Source of the DNA: Neonectria sp. B-13
Lineage: Eukaryota > Ascomycota > Sordariomycetes > Hypocreales > Nectriaceae
NCBI GenBank assembly: GCA_002682825.1
Contig: NOKP01000001.1
Location: 3,723,296 to 3,787,295 of the forward strand
Direction of reading: 5' to 3'
Length of the DNA stretch: 64,000 nt
A model generated the notes under the pieces. That model did not search any database, had not been told where the DNA came from, and saw nothing but the letters and a program-made list of their open reading frames with translations. This document shows, one piece after another, positions 43,980-55,616 of the stretch. Within the stretch, counting starts at the first letter, position 1. The number at the start of each line of letters is the position of its first letter. A program made the translations under genes and the position numbers.

Positions 43980-44524
43980 TGCAGGCACTTGTGAATGTGT
44001 GTGCGTGCGTGATTGCGTGGGTGAGGGAGTGAAGTAGAAACAAGTCGAAATGGCAGAGAAGAGAAAGCCAAGAAGGGGAAAGGGCAATCAGAAAAAGGCA
44101 AGATGAATATCCAAGATGGAAGGTGAAGGTGAAAGAGTAGCGCAAGAGGGAAGAGGTTGGGGGCGCGCGAAATAATATGATCTTTTTGAGGGAGTCAGTG
44201 AGTGATGTTGGTGTGGGCGGTGAAAGAGAGCGCGGCGGGTGGGTGTATTTTTGGCACAGCACCAGGGCGTGAGCACTGAGAAGCGTGGGCTTTGGGCTTG
44301 GGCGTGGGTTCTTTTTTTTTTTGGCGTGGGCGAACGGGGCAAGCGGGGTGGGGTCAGACGAGGAAGGAAGTGGCAGGCAGCGCCAGAGCAGGACAAGGGC
44401 AAAGAAGGAAGGCGGCAGGCGGGCAGTGCGGAGACGGATCGGAGTGCGAGTGGGTATGCGCAATTGATGGGATGATGTTTCGTTTCTTCCCTTGCGCAAC
44501 AACCAACGATGGGCGATGATCCCA

Positions 44525-44578
44525 GGATGGCGATGGCGATGGCAACGGCAACGGCGATGATGGTGATGATGGTCGCGA
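44525..44578. repeat. GATGGC/AACGGC hexamer-type repeat
   Basis: Alternating GATGGC, AACGGC and GATGAT units upstream of the bZIP gene, outside any recognised gene. Confidence 0.75.
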
Positions 44579-45010
44579 TAATGTGCAAGGGAGAAGAAGG
44601 TGAGAGGGAAAAAGGAGCAGGAGGGGGCGACTGGATGGGTTGATAACAGGCTGGTGGGTTGGGTGGGATGCAGATGGGGATGGGATGGGCCGCGGACGGG
44701 AGGCCGGAAAGCTTCAAAAGCACGGAAAGTGACGGGAAGCGAATGGGAACAACAGAAAACGGCCGCGCTTGCAACGCGCGCGCAACAGAGAGACAAAGAG
44801 AGGAGCGCACTCACCACAAGGTCTGACAGGACCGACTACTACAGAGCAGTCTAGTAGTTATTGAATAGGCTGGGCTGCGCTGCGAGAGCTTGGGGTTTGG
44901 CGGGATACGTGCTGGGGAAATGTATGATTTCGGGTGATGGTGGTTGTGGTGGTTGTGGACTACTACCTGCTTGTGGTAGTAGCGGTAGAACTGTAAGGCG
45001 GTGGTGTTGC

Positions 45011-45042
45011 TGTTGCGGTTGCGGTTGCGGTTGCGGTTGCGT
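45011..45042. repeat. (TTGCGG)n, about 5 units
   Basis: Five near-perfect TTGCGG hexamers in non-coding DNA. Confidence 0.85.
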
Positions 45043-46149
45043 TGCTGCACTCCAGATCTCGGGGGTCTAGGGCCAAACAAGCGGGTGCAGGAAGCAGAAG
45101 CAGGAAAAGCAGGGAAAATCGTCAACAACAGACTGCTGCTTTGGGAAGTGCGGTTAGAGGCGAGGTAGCCCGAGGGGAGGAGCTGCTTTGGTTATGTACT
45201 CGCCGGGGCTGACACCCGGCACTTCTCGACGCGGAGACGGCGGCGAGGTACCTGACGCTCGGCTTCATCGCGACGGCGGTACCCCGACAATAGGATACTG
45301 TCCTTGGACTGGAACTCGCAGGGTTGTCTCTGGAAAAGGATGGGCGACGACTCCACTGGGGGGCCCAAGCCAAGGACCCGCGAAGGACGGGGGGCTTCGG
45401 GTCGGCCAGTCTTCCCTTTGGGGGGTCTTGAGAGCTGCCGGGGTGTGGGTACAGTAAGTCTATCCAAGACCAAGAGAGAGTCCGAGTGAGAGAGAAACAG
45501 AGTGTGGTACGTGAGGACTTCCGGAGAGCGTGTGTGTGGTTGCGCGCGTGCGAGGGACCAAGGACTCAGTGAGTGAGCCAGCAACCAGTAAGTGCTCGCG
45601 GAGGGTGTGGAGGCGTCACTCGCCAGCCCGTCATGGGGAGGAAGAGCTTGGTCAGGCATGGCAGGCCTCAGAATGGCCGTATCAGGAAACAAGGGGGAGA
45701 GAAGGGGAATGGTGGTGTGTACGGATATACAAATCATCAACCATGATCGTGATCTTCAGCAGCAATACTAGCGGTGGCCGCGGGAGACGGGAGCACATGG
45801 GACCGCGACATTCATCACCACTTCCATGGCAGCAATCCGTTTAGAAGAGACCATCATGCGTGTGGAAGCCTGTGGTACGTAGCAGCAGCCGGACATGGTT
45901 GAACCTCCACACCAGCTCCATCCTCCACTCCCGATGAGCTAGATTACCAGATGTGTTCGATGTACGGCTTGCTCGCCAAGCTACTTCCCTACCTCGTTGC
46001 CTTACATGCTACCAAGGTACAAGCATGAGCCCCTCCACCACCACATCTCGGGTTGGTGTCTTGGTGACCTTCTACTAGGGATTCCCTCATGTGGCATCCG
46101 AGGCACCGCATTTCATCGGCTGCCATTCGTCCTTGCCGGGCAATCATGG

Positions 46150-46203
46150 AGCCCGTGAGCGTGAGCGTGAGCGAGTGTGATCCAGTGTGATCCAGTGCGA
46201 TCC
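46150..46203. repeat. GTGAGC triplet followed by GTGATCCAGT 10-mer repeat
   Basis: Three GTGAGC hexamers directly precede about three copies of a 10-mer GTGATCCAGT (last copy GCGATCC). Confidence 0.75.
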
Positions 46204-46466
46204 CCGTGAAAGCCCGTGAGAGCTCGTGAAGCCCGCGACAGCCTCGATGTGGTTCGGCGTCAGTTGACCGCTGGTCTTGCCGCCATGCTCCCGTCTGGCC
46301 CTGATCTGATCTATCTCTGGGCGGTGTTTGAAATAATGAGGCCATCGTCAACGCGCCCTGTGATTTTGTTCTACTTCCTGCCCAGAACCTGCCCACCAAA
46401 GCCACCACCCCACGCCCGACAGGTCCCCTCAGCCAGTGAATGCTGCTGAGTGGTGTCATGGCTGGC

Positions 46467-46492
46467 CGGACGGGGGGACGGGGGGGACGGGG
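46467..46492 (+). repeat. G-tract repeat (G6-AC-G7-AC-G4)
   Basis: Three long G runs separated by AC dinucleotides, preceded by GGAC. This meets the general look of a G-quadruplex-forming sequence on the plus strand. Confidence 0.7.
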
Positions 46493-47163
46493 TTCATCGC
46501 CGGAACTGACACGCGGGCGGCGAAACGGGAAGAGGGGAAGATGGAAGGGCAAAAAAAGCAACGACGACAAAGCAAATTTGCTCTGGCCGCGCGTGGCAGC
46601 CCTGTCGTTTCCGCCCAAGACTCCATACAGAACTGAAGTGCCTCCAACTGGGTACGTGCCGTCGGTCGCGACTCTACACTCTACGCCCCCCTAGATCGAG
46701 CGAGGGAGCGACTCAGGGAGCGCCGCCGCAGAGAGGCGGTTCGGCCACTCATCGCGATGGCTCAGAGACATTTGTCTCGGTGGTTTTGGCTCGGGTGCTG
46801 CTGGACCGGCCCGGCCGTCGCCCAAAACCTAAGGACGGGAACGACGTTGGGCACCAAAAACGGACGCTACCGCCTGATGCCGGGTGCTAAAACCGTCCGC
46901 TGGGCCACCCCGATGGCCGATGGGCCACTGGCTTGCTGCAGCCCAGAGCCACTAACTCGTCTGGCTGGCTTCCTATTGCTCAGCAGCTCAGCGCCGTGGG
47001 GAAGAGGCGGTACCCAGGTTGCCCAGGCACCTCTCGCACGCTTCGCCGACCTGCGATCGCGAGCAACTGCGGCCAGTCGACGACGACGACGAGGTCCAGT
47101 CCACGACGAAGGAGGCATCGACGATAATGCGTTTATTGCTCCATCCTAGAGCTACTCCAGCTT

Positions 47164-47187
47164 TGCCATGCCATGCCATGCCATGCC
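47164..47187. repeat. (GCCAT)n, about 4.5 units
   Basis: Pentanucleotide GCCAT repeat in non-coding DNA. Confidence 0.85.
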
Positions 47188-50184
47188 GTATCCTTACCCG
47201 CGCCACACCGCGCTTCGCTTCCCTGACGCTCGCGCGTTCTGTCCTTGGCTTGTTGTCGTCACCAGGACATCCAGCATCTGTACCCGGCAGATCTGGATGG
47301 GGGCGTCATTCGGATCTTGCTGCACTTCAGCTCCCGTCAGATTGATGAACTTGGTGGGTACGTACCTTCTGCGTCGCGACCCGGCCCAATCTGGGCAGTC
47401 AATTGCAAACATGTACCAATCTGGAAGGTACCTACCTCCCTCTTGGCCCTACCTGGATTTGCCTGACAGCCTGACTGTCCGAAGTTCACACGAACCGAGC
47501 TCGAGGTCTTTCTTCACGCCTCAGGCATCTAACTCGCTGAGACAAACTCTGAATGGACGTCTTAGACGGAATCCCACTCAGCGTCTACGAATGGTCTACC
47601 ACGCTTGCAGCCCGCTGACCACACCCAAGCAGAATATCTCCTCCGAACAATGATGCCGCCGCCTACATCGCCCGTCGACATTCTCCCATGGTCTGATGCC
47701 CGCGTAACCGCGCTCTGTCGCCAATCTGATTGATGCTTCTTTTCCATCCCATCCGCCTCAGTGGGTGGCTGGGGAAACAAAAAACCACATGCGACTTCCG
47801 CACACTCCCGCACACGCCCTCAAGGCCCAACCACTAGGCTCGTCAGCCTGAACAGTCACTGCTCCACTGTGCTTCATGGCCGCATAATGGCCGGCCATGG
47901 TGCTTCTCCTTTTGAGGTTTTTGTTTTGTCGGTGTGTTTCTGCTTGGCCCCGTCGCGCGTGCGCGTCCTCCCTTCTGTCAAGTCAGGCATCCAGTCATCC
48001 AGTCATCCATCTTCCTTGCTGGTCCGCTCCCCTCTCGCAGACGGATCCTGGCGTCATGGTCACGGCCGGGGTCCAAACACAAGCTCGGTGTGCGCCTTGA
48101 TCCATGCTGGAGCTGCCATCCAGCCATCCAATGCCTCGGCAGCCCTCGACTCCGTTCGGATCACGATCCGGCAGCACCAGATTGGGCCAACGTCGGCCGG
48201 CGCCGTCCAAAACGGCCCCAGCCTTCAACGACAACCAATCGCTCTGGTGAGGCGAGCATCTCTACTGCTCCAGAGACCAAAGGGCTGGCCTCTGCTTGGC
48301 CCGCGCCCATCTCGACATCCCCATTTGCTTCCTAAGTTGCCCGTCCTAGAAACCAGGTCCTCCCCTTCCCCTTCCTGGCGCAGGATCTTTAGCCAAATTA
48401 GGCTATGCTTCCCATGCCAGGGCCGTGGGCTGTGCGCAACCTCCCAGCTTTCTGGAACCCAACTTGTGGCTCACGGGAGCAGCACCAGGCGCTGCATCAC
48501 ACCTTGAGGCCGACCGCATCGGCGAGAGATGGCCTTGACCGGCTCTCAGTGGCCTTTTCGTCACCGCACTAAGGGTGTATTGCTCACCGTTCCCAGACAG
48601 AATTCTGCCCAAAGTCGTTGCCCAACTGCCTCACCTTGCTTCATTGGTGAGCAGCGAGACCGCCAGTATGACTCTAACCCGCGATCTCGGAGACTGGACC
48701 CCCACGAGAGAGAAGGGCCGCGGAAGAAGGCGTCACTGGGGCAGCGCCCTCGATTTCATGGTGCTTTCCTTTTGCTACCTACCCAGACCCAGCTCGGCTG
48801 AGGACCCATGACGTTCATTCAGCCTTCTACCCGTGAGCATCAAAATACTTGCCTACGAATGCTTGCCTACGAAACATTCCGATTGCAAAATGGTCGATGC
48901 CTGCCATGACGCAGCGCCGAGGAGCCCGAAACTCTTGCCTTAAGCAGTAAGAGAAGCCTAGGTCATCGGCAGATTAAACCCTGATCCCGGGACACGTCCC
49001 GCCAACACCAGCCCTTAATAGAATGCTAGTGATAATTCCATGCACCCAAGCACCAAGCTGACCTCCAACAAAGGGATTCCATGCTCGGCTTGATGTGGAT
49101 GGGACCACCCTGAATCGTCCGCAGCTAGGGAAACGGCCCTAAGATCCAAGGTCTTTGGCACACTGCGGGAAAGTACGGCGCGCATCGGCGTAAGAGGATC
49201 CCAAAATTTCCATGCCAAGAAGAGAAGAAAAATTACCAGCCGCAACGTACGGTCTGGGTATCCCTGACCAATATCGACTCAACGCCTACGCCGTGATAAC
49301 GACAGATTTTTCAGCATAATGCTCCACCGGTCTGGAGATTGCGATTGCAAATCACGAGTCGGGATTTCAGCCAACAACAACCTGGGCTTGTGTCATACAA
49401 GTTCACGAGGCTGTGAATCGAAAGGCTGGGGAATCGAGAAGAAGCTCTATTTTCGTTGTTGTACATGATCTTGGAACAAGAGCCCCCACCATTTTGTTCG
49501 TTGGTTGAATCTGAAACTTGGATAGGCGGAGCAACAATCGGACTCCTGCCAAGTTTCCGTGTCTAAACCCGTCGCAGGTGCTGCGAGATGGTCGAGGCGG
49601 TGCACTATCCCGCACATGGAGTTTTCTTTCATGTGGGAGGCAAGTGTCAGCCGAATAATGGACGTCAAAAGTTTGACGTCTGACGTCGCAACCGGGATCT
49701 GCTAGTGACGCTGTTCAGAGCCTTCCAAGACACACAGCTGTGTTGCACAGCTCCATGGGTCTAGATGGACAAAGAAATTACGAAGTGATGTTTTGCAAGT
49801 GCGATATCAGACTGGCCGAATGGAGTGTGTTTTGCGAACATGGAGTCCGATTCAGCTGGCACGGATACGAATCTTTGTCCAAGGCACAGTGTTAATGCAA
49901 CAAGATCTTCCAACAAGGCTCTCAAGATCCGAAACCCTTGCCCTTTGGGTAAGGAAACGTGCATTCGGCAAACATGCAAGACCGATGTTCGTTCGTAAAG
50001 CGGCCATCCATCGCACCCTCCGCATGATCCTTTAGATCGAGTTACACGTGCTAGGTGCAGAAAGACGGGGCGTATCCAAGAATTGTTGCACGGAAAAATA
50101 GAATCAGACAGATGTGGGCGCAACACGAGGGTTCGTACCTAGGAATTCCATTATTGGAATCAACCGTCGCCCGGGACGTTGCTT

Positions 50185-50226
50185 GGCTCTTGGCTCCTAG
50201 CTCCTAGCTCCTAACCCCTAGCTCCA
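50185..50226. repeat. CTCCTAG 7-mer minisatellite
   Basis: About four to five copies of a 7-mer close to CTCCTAG, with one CCCCTAG variant. Confidence 0.8.
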
Positions 50227-50493
50227 GGAAGGATGTTGGTTGGAGTCCATATCAAGGTCTGGCGGTGAAGCGCGTTGGGCACGTTGCGCCTTGCCACATC
50301 TGGGGACCCGGGGCTATGGTTGAGGGGAGAGCAGCCTCGTAGCCACTCGATCTCACAACGCGACGTGCTTCTGAAACAAGTGGCTTTGGGGCTGATGGCT
50401 GGGTTTCCGAAGTCTGGAGACGATGAGACGGGGATATCCCCGACACGAAAACCGAGGTGGACGACGGTCCGGGGTTCAGCCACAGCTCAGGGA

Positions 50494-50536
50494 GGACGCT
50501 CGGGGACGCTCAGTGACGCTCAGTGACGCTCAGTGA
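50494..50536. repeat. GACGCTCAGT 10-mer minisatellite
   Basis: Four copies of a 10-mer: the first diverged (GACGCTCGGG), then near-identical GACGCTCAGT units. Confidence 0.85.
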
Positions 50537-50660
50537 GGGACGGAGGCGGGGACATGCTATTTGGGGCTACAGAGGATCTCCATGTTTCACGGTACGAGAC
50601 GAGACGTGTGGTTGTGGGGGAATAAACCGGGCGGGCAGATGGGGGTTGGTTGGGTTGGGC

Positions 50661-50702
50661 TACAAGCAACAAGCAACAAGCAACGAGCAACGAGCAACGA
50701 GC
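50661..50702. repeat. CAACAAG/CAACGAG 7-mer minisatellite
   Basis: Six 7-mer units; the first three are AAGCAAC type, the last three ACGAGCA type with one A-to-G change. Confidence 0.85.
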
Positions 50703-51201
50703 CCGAGTCGTCATGAACTTGCGTTCTTGTTGCGGCTCACCAATATGGCAACACTCGGACCGAGGTGTGGCCTGAGATCCATGTGTTCGAGCTGGCTCTG
50801 AATGGGCGAGGCCTCGAGTCTAGTAGAAGCGGTGCTATACCGCCACGACCGGCCCGGTATAATGGTGGCTCTGAATGGACACACACGACACAAAGTATGG
50901 CACTGCGCAGCTTTTCCCACGTCGAAAAACCTCGTGATAGGTAGGCAGTGCATGGCGAACGGAGCCCACAGCCAGGCTTGGATGAACTAAGAGCTCCAAC
51001 AAGCCGGCAATGTCGGTCAAGCACGAGCTCTAATGAATGGCAGAGTCATCAGTTGGGTTGACTCTCGTCGAGTCTCGTGACTCATACCTTGCTGTGCCTT
51101 TCTGTACCTTGCGTTCGTGGTGCCTTGTTCCTGACGGCCTGCGTAGCGGTGCGTGCATCTCCACGGCGGCCTGGGAATGGTTCAGTCGTCGGGATCGGCG
51201 T

Positions 51202-51231
51202 GCTCGTGGACTCGTGGACTCGTGGACTCGG
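51202..51231. repeat. CTCGTGGA 8-mer repeat, 3 units
   Basis: Three tandem CTCGTGGA copies followed by a partial copy, in non-coding DNA. Confidence 0.85.
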
Positions 51232-51844
51232 TGCCTGCCACCACGGAAAGAGATGCGATTTGACACTCGCCGGCTTCGGTGCTTGCATGTCCACCCGCCG
51301 TGACGCTGTTTTGGCATCATGACGAGAAACAAGCCCTGTCCCCGTTGCCTTCGTGGAATCCCCGCGGCCTCTGTGCTTCGTACCCAAGGCCATCTCCGTC
51401 CTCGCAGACCACACACTCTTGCTACTGCTCAGCTTCCCCCGTTCCTGTTCCCGTCCCCGTCCCCAAGTAACACGAGGCCCAATGGGCTCGCGGTGCCCCA
51501 ACACACAGCGCCCTTCGGTAGATACGTTGCCAGTGCCGCAAGTGTGCCATGAGCCGTACTCGCCGCTCGCTTGGGTCGACCCGTCGCGCTGCCCGGATAT
51601 GTTTCGAGCGCAGGACGGGGTGAAGAAGGCGCAAATATAACGAGCCCTGGACGTGAAGACGGGGGAAATAGAGTGAATGAATGTAAATCGAAGCGGTTGA
51701 AGCGTCGCGGAACAACCACCACGCTGTCGAGGGAAAGGGCCAAACAAGGAGAGGAGAAATGCAACCGAGCCACTGGCCAGAGAGAGCTTCCTTTGTTCGT
51801 GCCGAGGACATGAGACTGGGCGTTGATCGAGACGCCCTGCATCA

Positions 51845-52560
51845 TGAAGTTCGCCAACTTCCCTATCCTCATCCCGGCCTTTACCGCGCGAGTGAGTTTG
51901 ACCTTCTCTGTCTCCCTACTCGCTGCAATGAAGCCATACTCCTTTATGCAACAAAAAACAAGACCAGACGAACGCAACCCCCCCTTATCCTTCCGTTCTT
52001 CCTTCTTCGCCGCTGACATGTCGAAACCCAGATCTACATCGACACGCCCCTCCCCATCACCGCCGACCTCCTCAACATCCCCTTCCTCCCGCGCGCCGGC
52101 ACCATCATCTCGGAGCCCAACTACGAGCCCGCGCTGCGCGCCACCTTCGTCCACGGGAGTGACTTCCTGCGGCGCGACCCGGACGGCCAGACGGTCCGCC
52201 TCGACGTCACCAGCGTCGCCCGCGACTCCACCGGCGCCCTGCTGCGCTTCAACTACAACGGCGTCGTCGGCATGACCGGCGACGAGGGCAAGGTCATCCG
52301 CGGCGAGGACAACGCCACGACCACGGGCTTTGGGAATGCCTGTGAGTGGGCGGCATAACTGCCATCAAGGTTGTTGGCTGACTCGAGCCCCAGTTGTGCA
52401 GGTGAGGTTTGAAACGGATAGCCCTGGCCTCAAGCTCCTAGAGGACAAGATGTATGTTGGTTCTGGGAGGTTCGTCGTCGAGGTCAACAAGCCCGTCATC
52501 GTCGAATACAAGATCAGCGAAGTGGGGGCGCCTTGCGAAGGAGACCAGGAGTTGGGGTGA
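51845..52560 (+). CDS. DUF3237 domain protein
   Basis: Exons: 51845-51892, 52032-52341, 52394-52560; introns 139 and 52 bp; 174 aa, a normal length for DUF3237 (PF11578). Exon 1 gives MKFANFPILIPAFTAR, matching the first strand of the fold. Then IYIDTPLPI, FVHGSDFLRRDPDGQTVRLD, RFNYNGVVG, a variable loop, FVQVRFETDSPGLKLLEDKM, and the family-like YVGSGRFVVEVNKPVIVEYK ending in ISEV. It is a small beta-barrel family of unknown function, common in bacteria and fungi. The start and first intron are less certain because exon 1 is short. It sits alone at the edge of the repeat-rich desert, convergent with MOB2; exon 2 is very GC-rich, with C or G in most third codon positions. Confidence 0.78.
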
Positions 52561-52940
52561 GAGTGCGAGTGCATTGCTTGACATTGGTCTTTGTAGGTCT
52601 TGTTTCCAATAGTTCCAAGTCAATTCGCTATCGGAAGAATAGGTTTCAGTACCTTGTTCAACATCGCCGACGCCACTTGTTTGTTGTTCCTCCTCTGGCT
52701 CTCATATTTGCAGTCGACTCTATACTTGAGAGAAGATCCGAAACTCCATTCTGCAGCTCTGGGTTCTGCGCCCCACCACATGCTTCTTAACTTCTCGTCC
52801 CCAGATTCAATACATGGCTTCCACACTTGTACAATTTCTATTTGGCCCGCGGCGCGGGTGTCCCTTAGTTCCGTCTCCACATGTCTCAAAACACATCTTT
52901 GTGCGCCCTTGGGTGCCTCCAGCCTTTAGGCAATACGCGC
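52561..52940. other. Convergent 3' flanks of DUF3237 gene and MOB2
   Basis: 380 bp between two converging stop codons. No gene or notable motif seen. Confidence 0.5.
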
Positions 52941-54914
52941 CTATTGGGTAATGCCGGCAAGCTGCAGAAGGCGTTCACCGGCACGGACGTTGGCGTACTC
53001 GTGCGCCTTGGACTCCGGCGGGAATGTCCCGTTTGCAGCCCAGAGGTCAATCAGAGGCTGCATGGGCTCGAGCTCGGCGGGCTTGAGCATGTCCAGCGCA
53101 GTGGCTGTCAGGACAAAGTGTGAGAAGCAGCTGTTAAGCTGCTTCTCCAGGTTCAGGTGGTAGAATGGCTCGGTAAAGTGTGCCCAGTATAGGTGGGCGT
53201 AGACACGGAACATTTGTCGAAAGATCATCTGGCAAATCTCAACGAACTTATCCGGGAAACCAGATCGCTTGCCAATCCACTCAGGCTCGCCGGGGTTCGT
53301 CAGTTGAGACAGAGGAGTGGTGGTGATTGCGGGATTGTGGGCATAAGAGATTCCAGAGGGGTCGGTGGGGAAGATGTTGTTGTCGTCAATCTTTCCTGAG
53401 ATCCATCGCTGCATGAGGGTCATGTACTCGTGTGCGGGGAGCTCAACAGGCTCCCTTCGGTGGTTCAACCAAGTAAAGGAGTGGTTTCTAGCAATTGGTT
53501 AGCAAGGTGAGTAACAAGGTCAATACAACGGGGGAGTCGGGGAAATGCTTACACTCCAGCTGACATGCGCGGGCAAGAGGTGGAGTTGCAAATGGACACG
53601 CCATCCTCTTCTTTCTCATGTAGGACACGGACGAAGTTCCAGAGGTTGCGGTAGTGCTCGACAACTGGCATCATTGGTAAGCGCTCAATGAAGAGAAAAG
53701 GTAGCAAGATAGGGGCCTACCTTGGTGTGCAATCCATTCACCCTGCTCTACTGTCTTAGGCCGGGCACTCAGTGTCATAAAGTTACCCTTCACAATGTGC
53801 TTGGCATACTGGGAGTTGAGCCACAGAGGGAGTGGTCGAGGCAAGTGATACGAGGAAATGAGGTCGTCGTTGGGAGCCATGGCGCCGCTGGAGTCGTCCA
53901 TGCCGATAGTCAGGGCGAGTGAAGGTGAGTTGGGCAAGGGGGGAACTCTAGGAGCCAGGCTGGAAGACGAAGACTGGCTCCCTTGAGAAACGTGTTCCAG
54001 AGGGGGAGGCTGGCTGGCAGTGGATGAGGTAGGACTCTTTTGTGGACCAGCAGGTTTGGTCGACCCGCCTCGAAACCGGGCGTTGCTAAACGGGACAAGT
54101 CGTTAGCAGCGGGACATAGATTTGAAAGACATTATGTTGAGTTAGAGAAGCATGGTCCCCGGTGGTCGTCTGGGTCCTTATCGAGGTCGTAGCACACTGT
54201 GCTGAGACAGATGGAGTTGGTTGAAACGGTGCCCGTCATTGACGATGACAACTGCAATGCGCCTCGTGGGGGACTGGGTCATCATATTGCAGCAGTTACG
54301 CAGGGGGATGGCTCGAATCAAGGAGATAGTGGATGGAATCTCATGATCCGAGCGGCGTTTGCGAAGAGAAGGCATTTCTTGGTCCTAGTGCGATCGACTC
54401 GGCAAGCGCCGTGGCACATCTTTCCAGCAACAGTGAGACAGGAAAGGGGGCATTTTGTGACCAGTCATGTAGAGAGAGCGTGTCTTGGATATTGTGCCAG
54501 AAAACAACATCCACATGGTGCCAGGTTGACTCCAAGTCGGCCAGCTCCAAGGAAGCAGTTGGGGGTTATCGCCATCGGTAGACCAAGAGTCGCAAAGCCA
54601 TGTGCGGACGAAATTGTGTGGATTTGACGTTTCAATGCATCGTGACGACGTGGTTTGGTGTTGCGCTGGACCAGGGTCGCTTGGGATGCCTTGGGTGAGG
54701 TGGCACTCGCCACTGTAATGGCTGGATACTGAGGCGGTGTCATGAATCGTGAACCGAAACCGCCCCAAGTGACCGAGCATCCACGTCCGAGGATCTTTGT
54801 CGTTCACCAGGTTGGGCCGATGAAGCCAGTGTCCAGGGCGGGAAACCTGTGGAGCGAGAACGATTGAGAAAAGCCCAAAAGGGAAACTTACATGCCGGAG
54901 AAGAGGTTCGACAT
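52941..54914 (-). CDS. Mob1/phocein-family kinase activator, Mob2-like
   Basis: MOB proteins bind and activate NDR/LATS kinases; fungal Mob2 partners Cbk1/Orb6/COT1 in polar growth. Exons inferred: 54914-54892, 54085-53721, 53664-53553, 53487-52941; introns 806, 56 and 65 bp; 348 aa, all junctions in frame. Exon 1 encodes MSNLFSG, joining NARFRGG. A Ser/Pro/Gln-rich stretch of about 75 residues precedes the MOB domain: LPLWLNSQYAKHIVKGNF, then GEWIAHQVVEHYRNLWNFV, zinc-site Cys in CNSTSCPRMSAG, and the matching His in QMFRVYAHLYWAHF. A region of about 40 residues around ITTTPLSQLTNPGEPEW is inserted relative to canonical MOBs. RQMFRVYAH and the overall pattern favour Mob2 over Mob1 or Mob3. 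Confidence is lower for the micro first exon. Confidence 0.82.
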
Positions 54915-55616
54915 GGTCGGCAGAAAGGCGGGGTGAGAAGCGCTGTAGCAGGTTGCGAGGGGCGAAGGAGAGAGGGTTTTGTGTGGCGGGCGGTCGACGG
55001 CAGAGGACTGTCTAGTGGTGTCGCTCAAGACGAAGAAGGAAGAGCAGACTCGTGAGTATCGGGGACCGTCGTGGTTTGGATCGAGGCTTCGAGCAAGCGG
55101 GCGTGAAAGAAGTATCGCGGTCGCAACTCTCGAGAAAGGGGGTTTTGGAGGTCAAGAGGTGTCGGTTGCTGGTCCGTCGCTGGAGATGGAGCTCCGTAGT
55201 TAACTGCCCGAGTGCAAGTGCCAGATGCTGCCCCAGTTGGCTCCTTGCTCGCTAGTCCCCTAAACTTGACGCGGGTTTCGAGGCACCTGAAGCACGCTAT
55301 GCTTCCTTTGGGTACCTAAGCGAGCTCCTACCGCCACTCCGCCATGACCCCTTCCCTCCTTCCCTTCCTCGTTCCTCCTGCAGGATCTGTGGCTGGTGCT
55401 CTCTGTTCTGCCTGGGTGGCTGGTGCAGATTCAGCCTCAGGCCGCCTAGAATACGTCCTGCGAAAGGAGTGTCGCCAAATGTAGTGGAGCCAGCGCTACC
55501 AAAGGTCAAAGCCTCGCGACCGCATGCCATTTTATCAGCTCGCCAACAAAGTGAGCTTTCTTTCGCTGCTCCCCCATCGCTTTCACACTTAGCCGCGCAA
55601 ATTCTTCTATTGCGCC
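54915..55616. promoter_or_regulatory. Divergent promoter MOB2 / LEO1
   Basis: 702 bp between divergent start codons. No other gene seen. A pyrimidine-rich patch lies on the LEO1 side (about 55330-55390). Confidence 0.45.

Larger units (their letters stand above)
43980..51844. other. 7.9-kb gene desert rich in short tandem repeats
   Basis: This stretch separates the bZIP start from the DUF3237 gene. 43980-44840 is probably the bZIP promoter and leader: strongly pyrimidine-rich in the bZIP sense, with an 11-12 nt T-run near 44311. The rest has only short frames of biased composition; the longest (47761-48507, plus strand) resembles no family I know. Many short tandem repeats occur, listed separately. 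I see no RNA gene or transposon signature. It is not AT-rich, so not an obvious RIP-mutated relic. Confidence 0.6.

Noticed and set aside
43858..44817. 319-codon minus-strand frame upstream of the bZIP gene
   Set aside because: His/Ser/Pro/Leu-rich translation of a pyrimidine-rich promoter and leader, overlapping bZIP exon 1 in a different frame.
46757..47149. 130-codon frame beginning MAQRHLSRWFWLGCCW, slightly signal-peptide-like
   Set aside because: The following sequence is Arg-rich low complexity with no family resemblance and no cleavage-site context; considered chance.
47761..48507. 248-codon open frame on the plus strand in the gene desert
   Set aside because: Composition is Ser/Arg/Pro/His-biased without recognisable domain or family resemblance; no splice-joined partner exons found. 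Possible but unsupported.
43980..51844. RIP-mutated transposon relic
   Set aside because: The region is not AT-rich, shows no terminal repeats, and has no reverse-transcriptase or transposase fragments that I can see.
51429..52154. 241-codon open frame on the minus strand
   Set aside because: It is antisense to DUF3237 exons 1 and 2, which show clear family sequence; the frame is kept open by high GC.
52021..52275. Ser/Pro/Thr-rich frame MSKPRSTSTRPSPS over the DUF3237 exon
   Set aside because: Shadow of exon 2 in another frame; the DUF3237 frame carries the family blocks.
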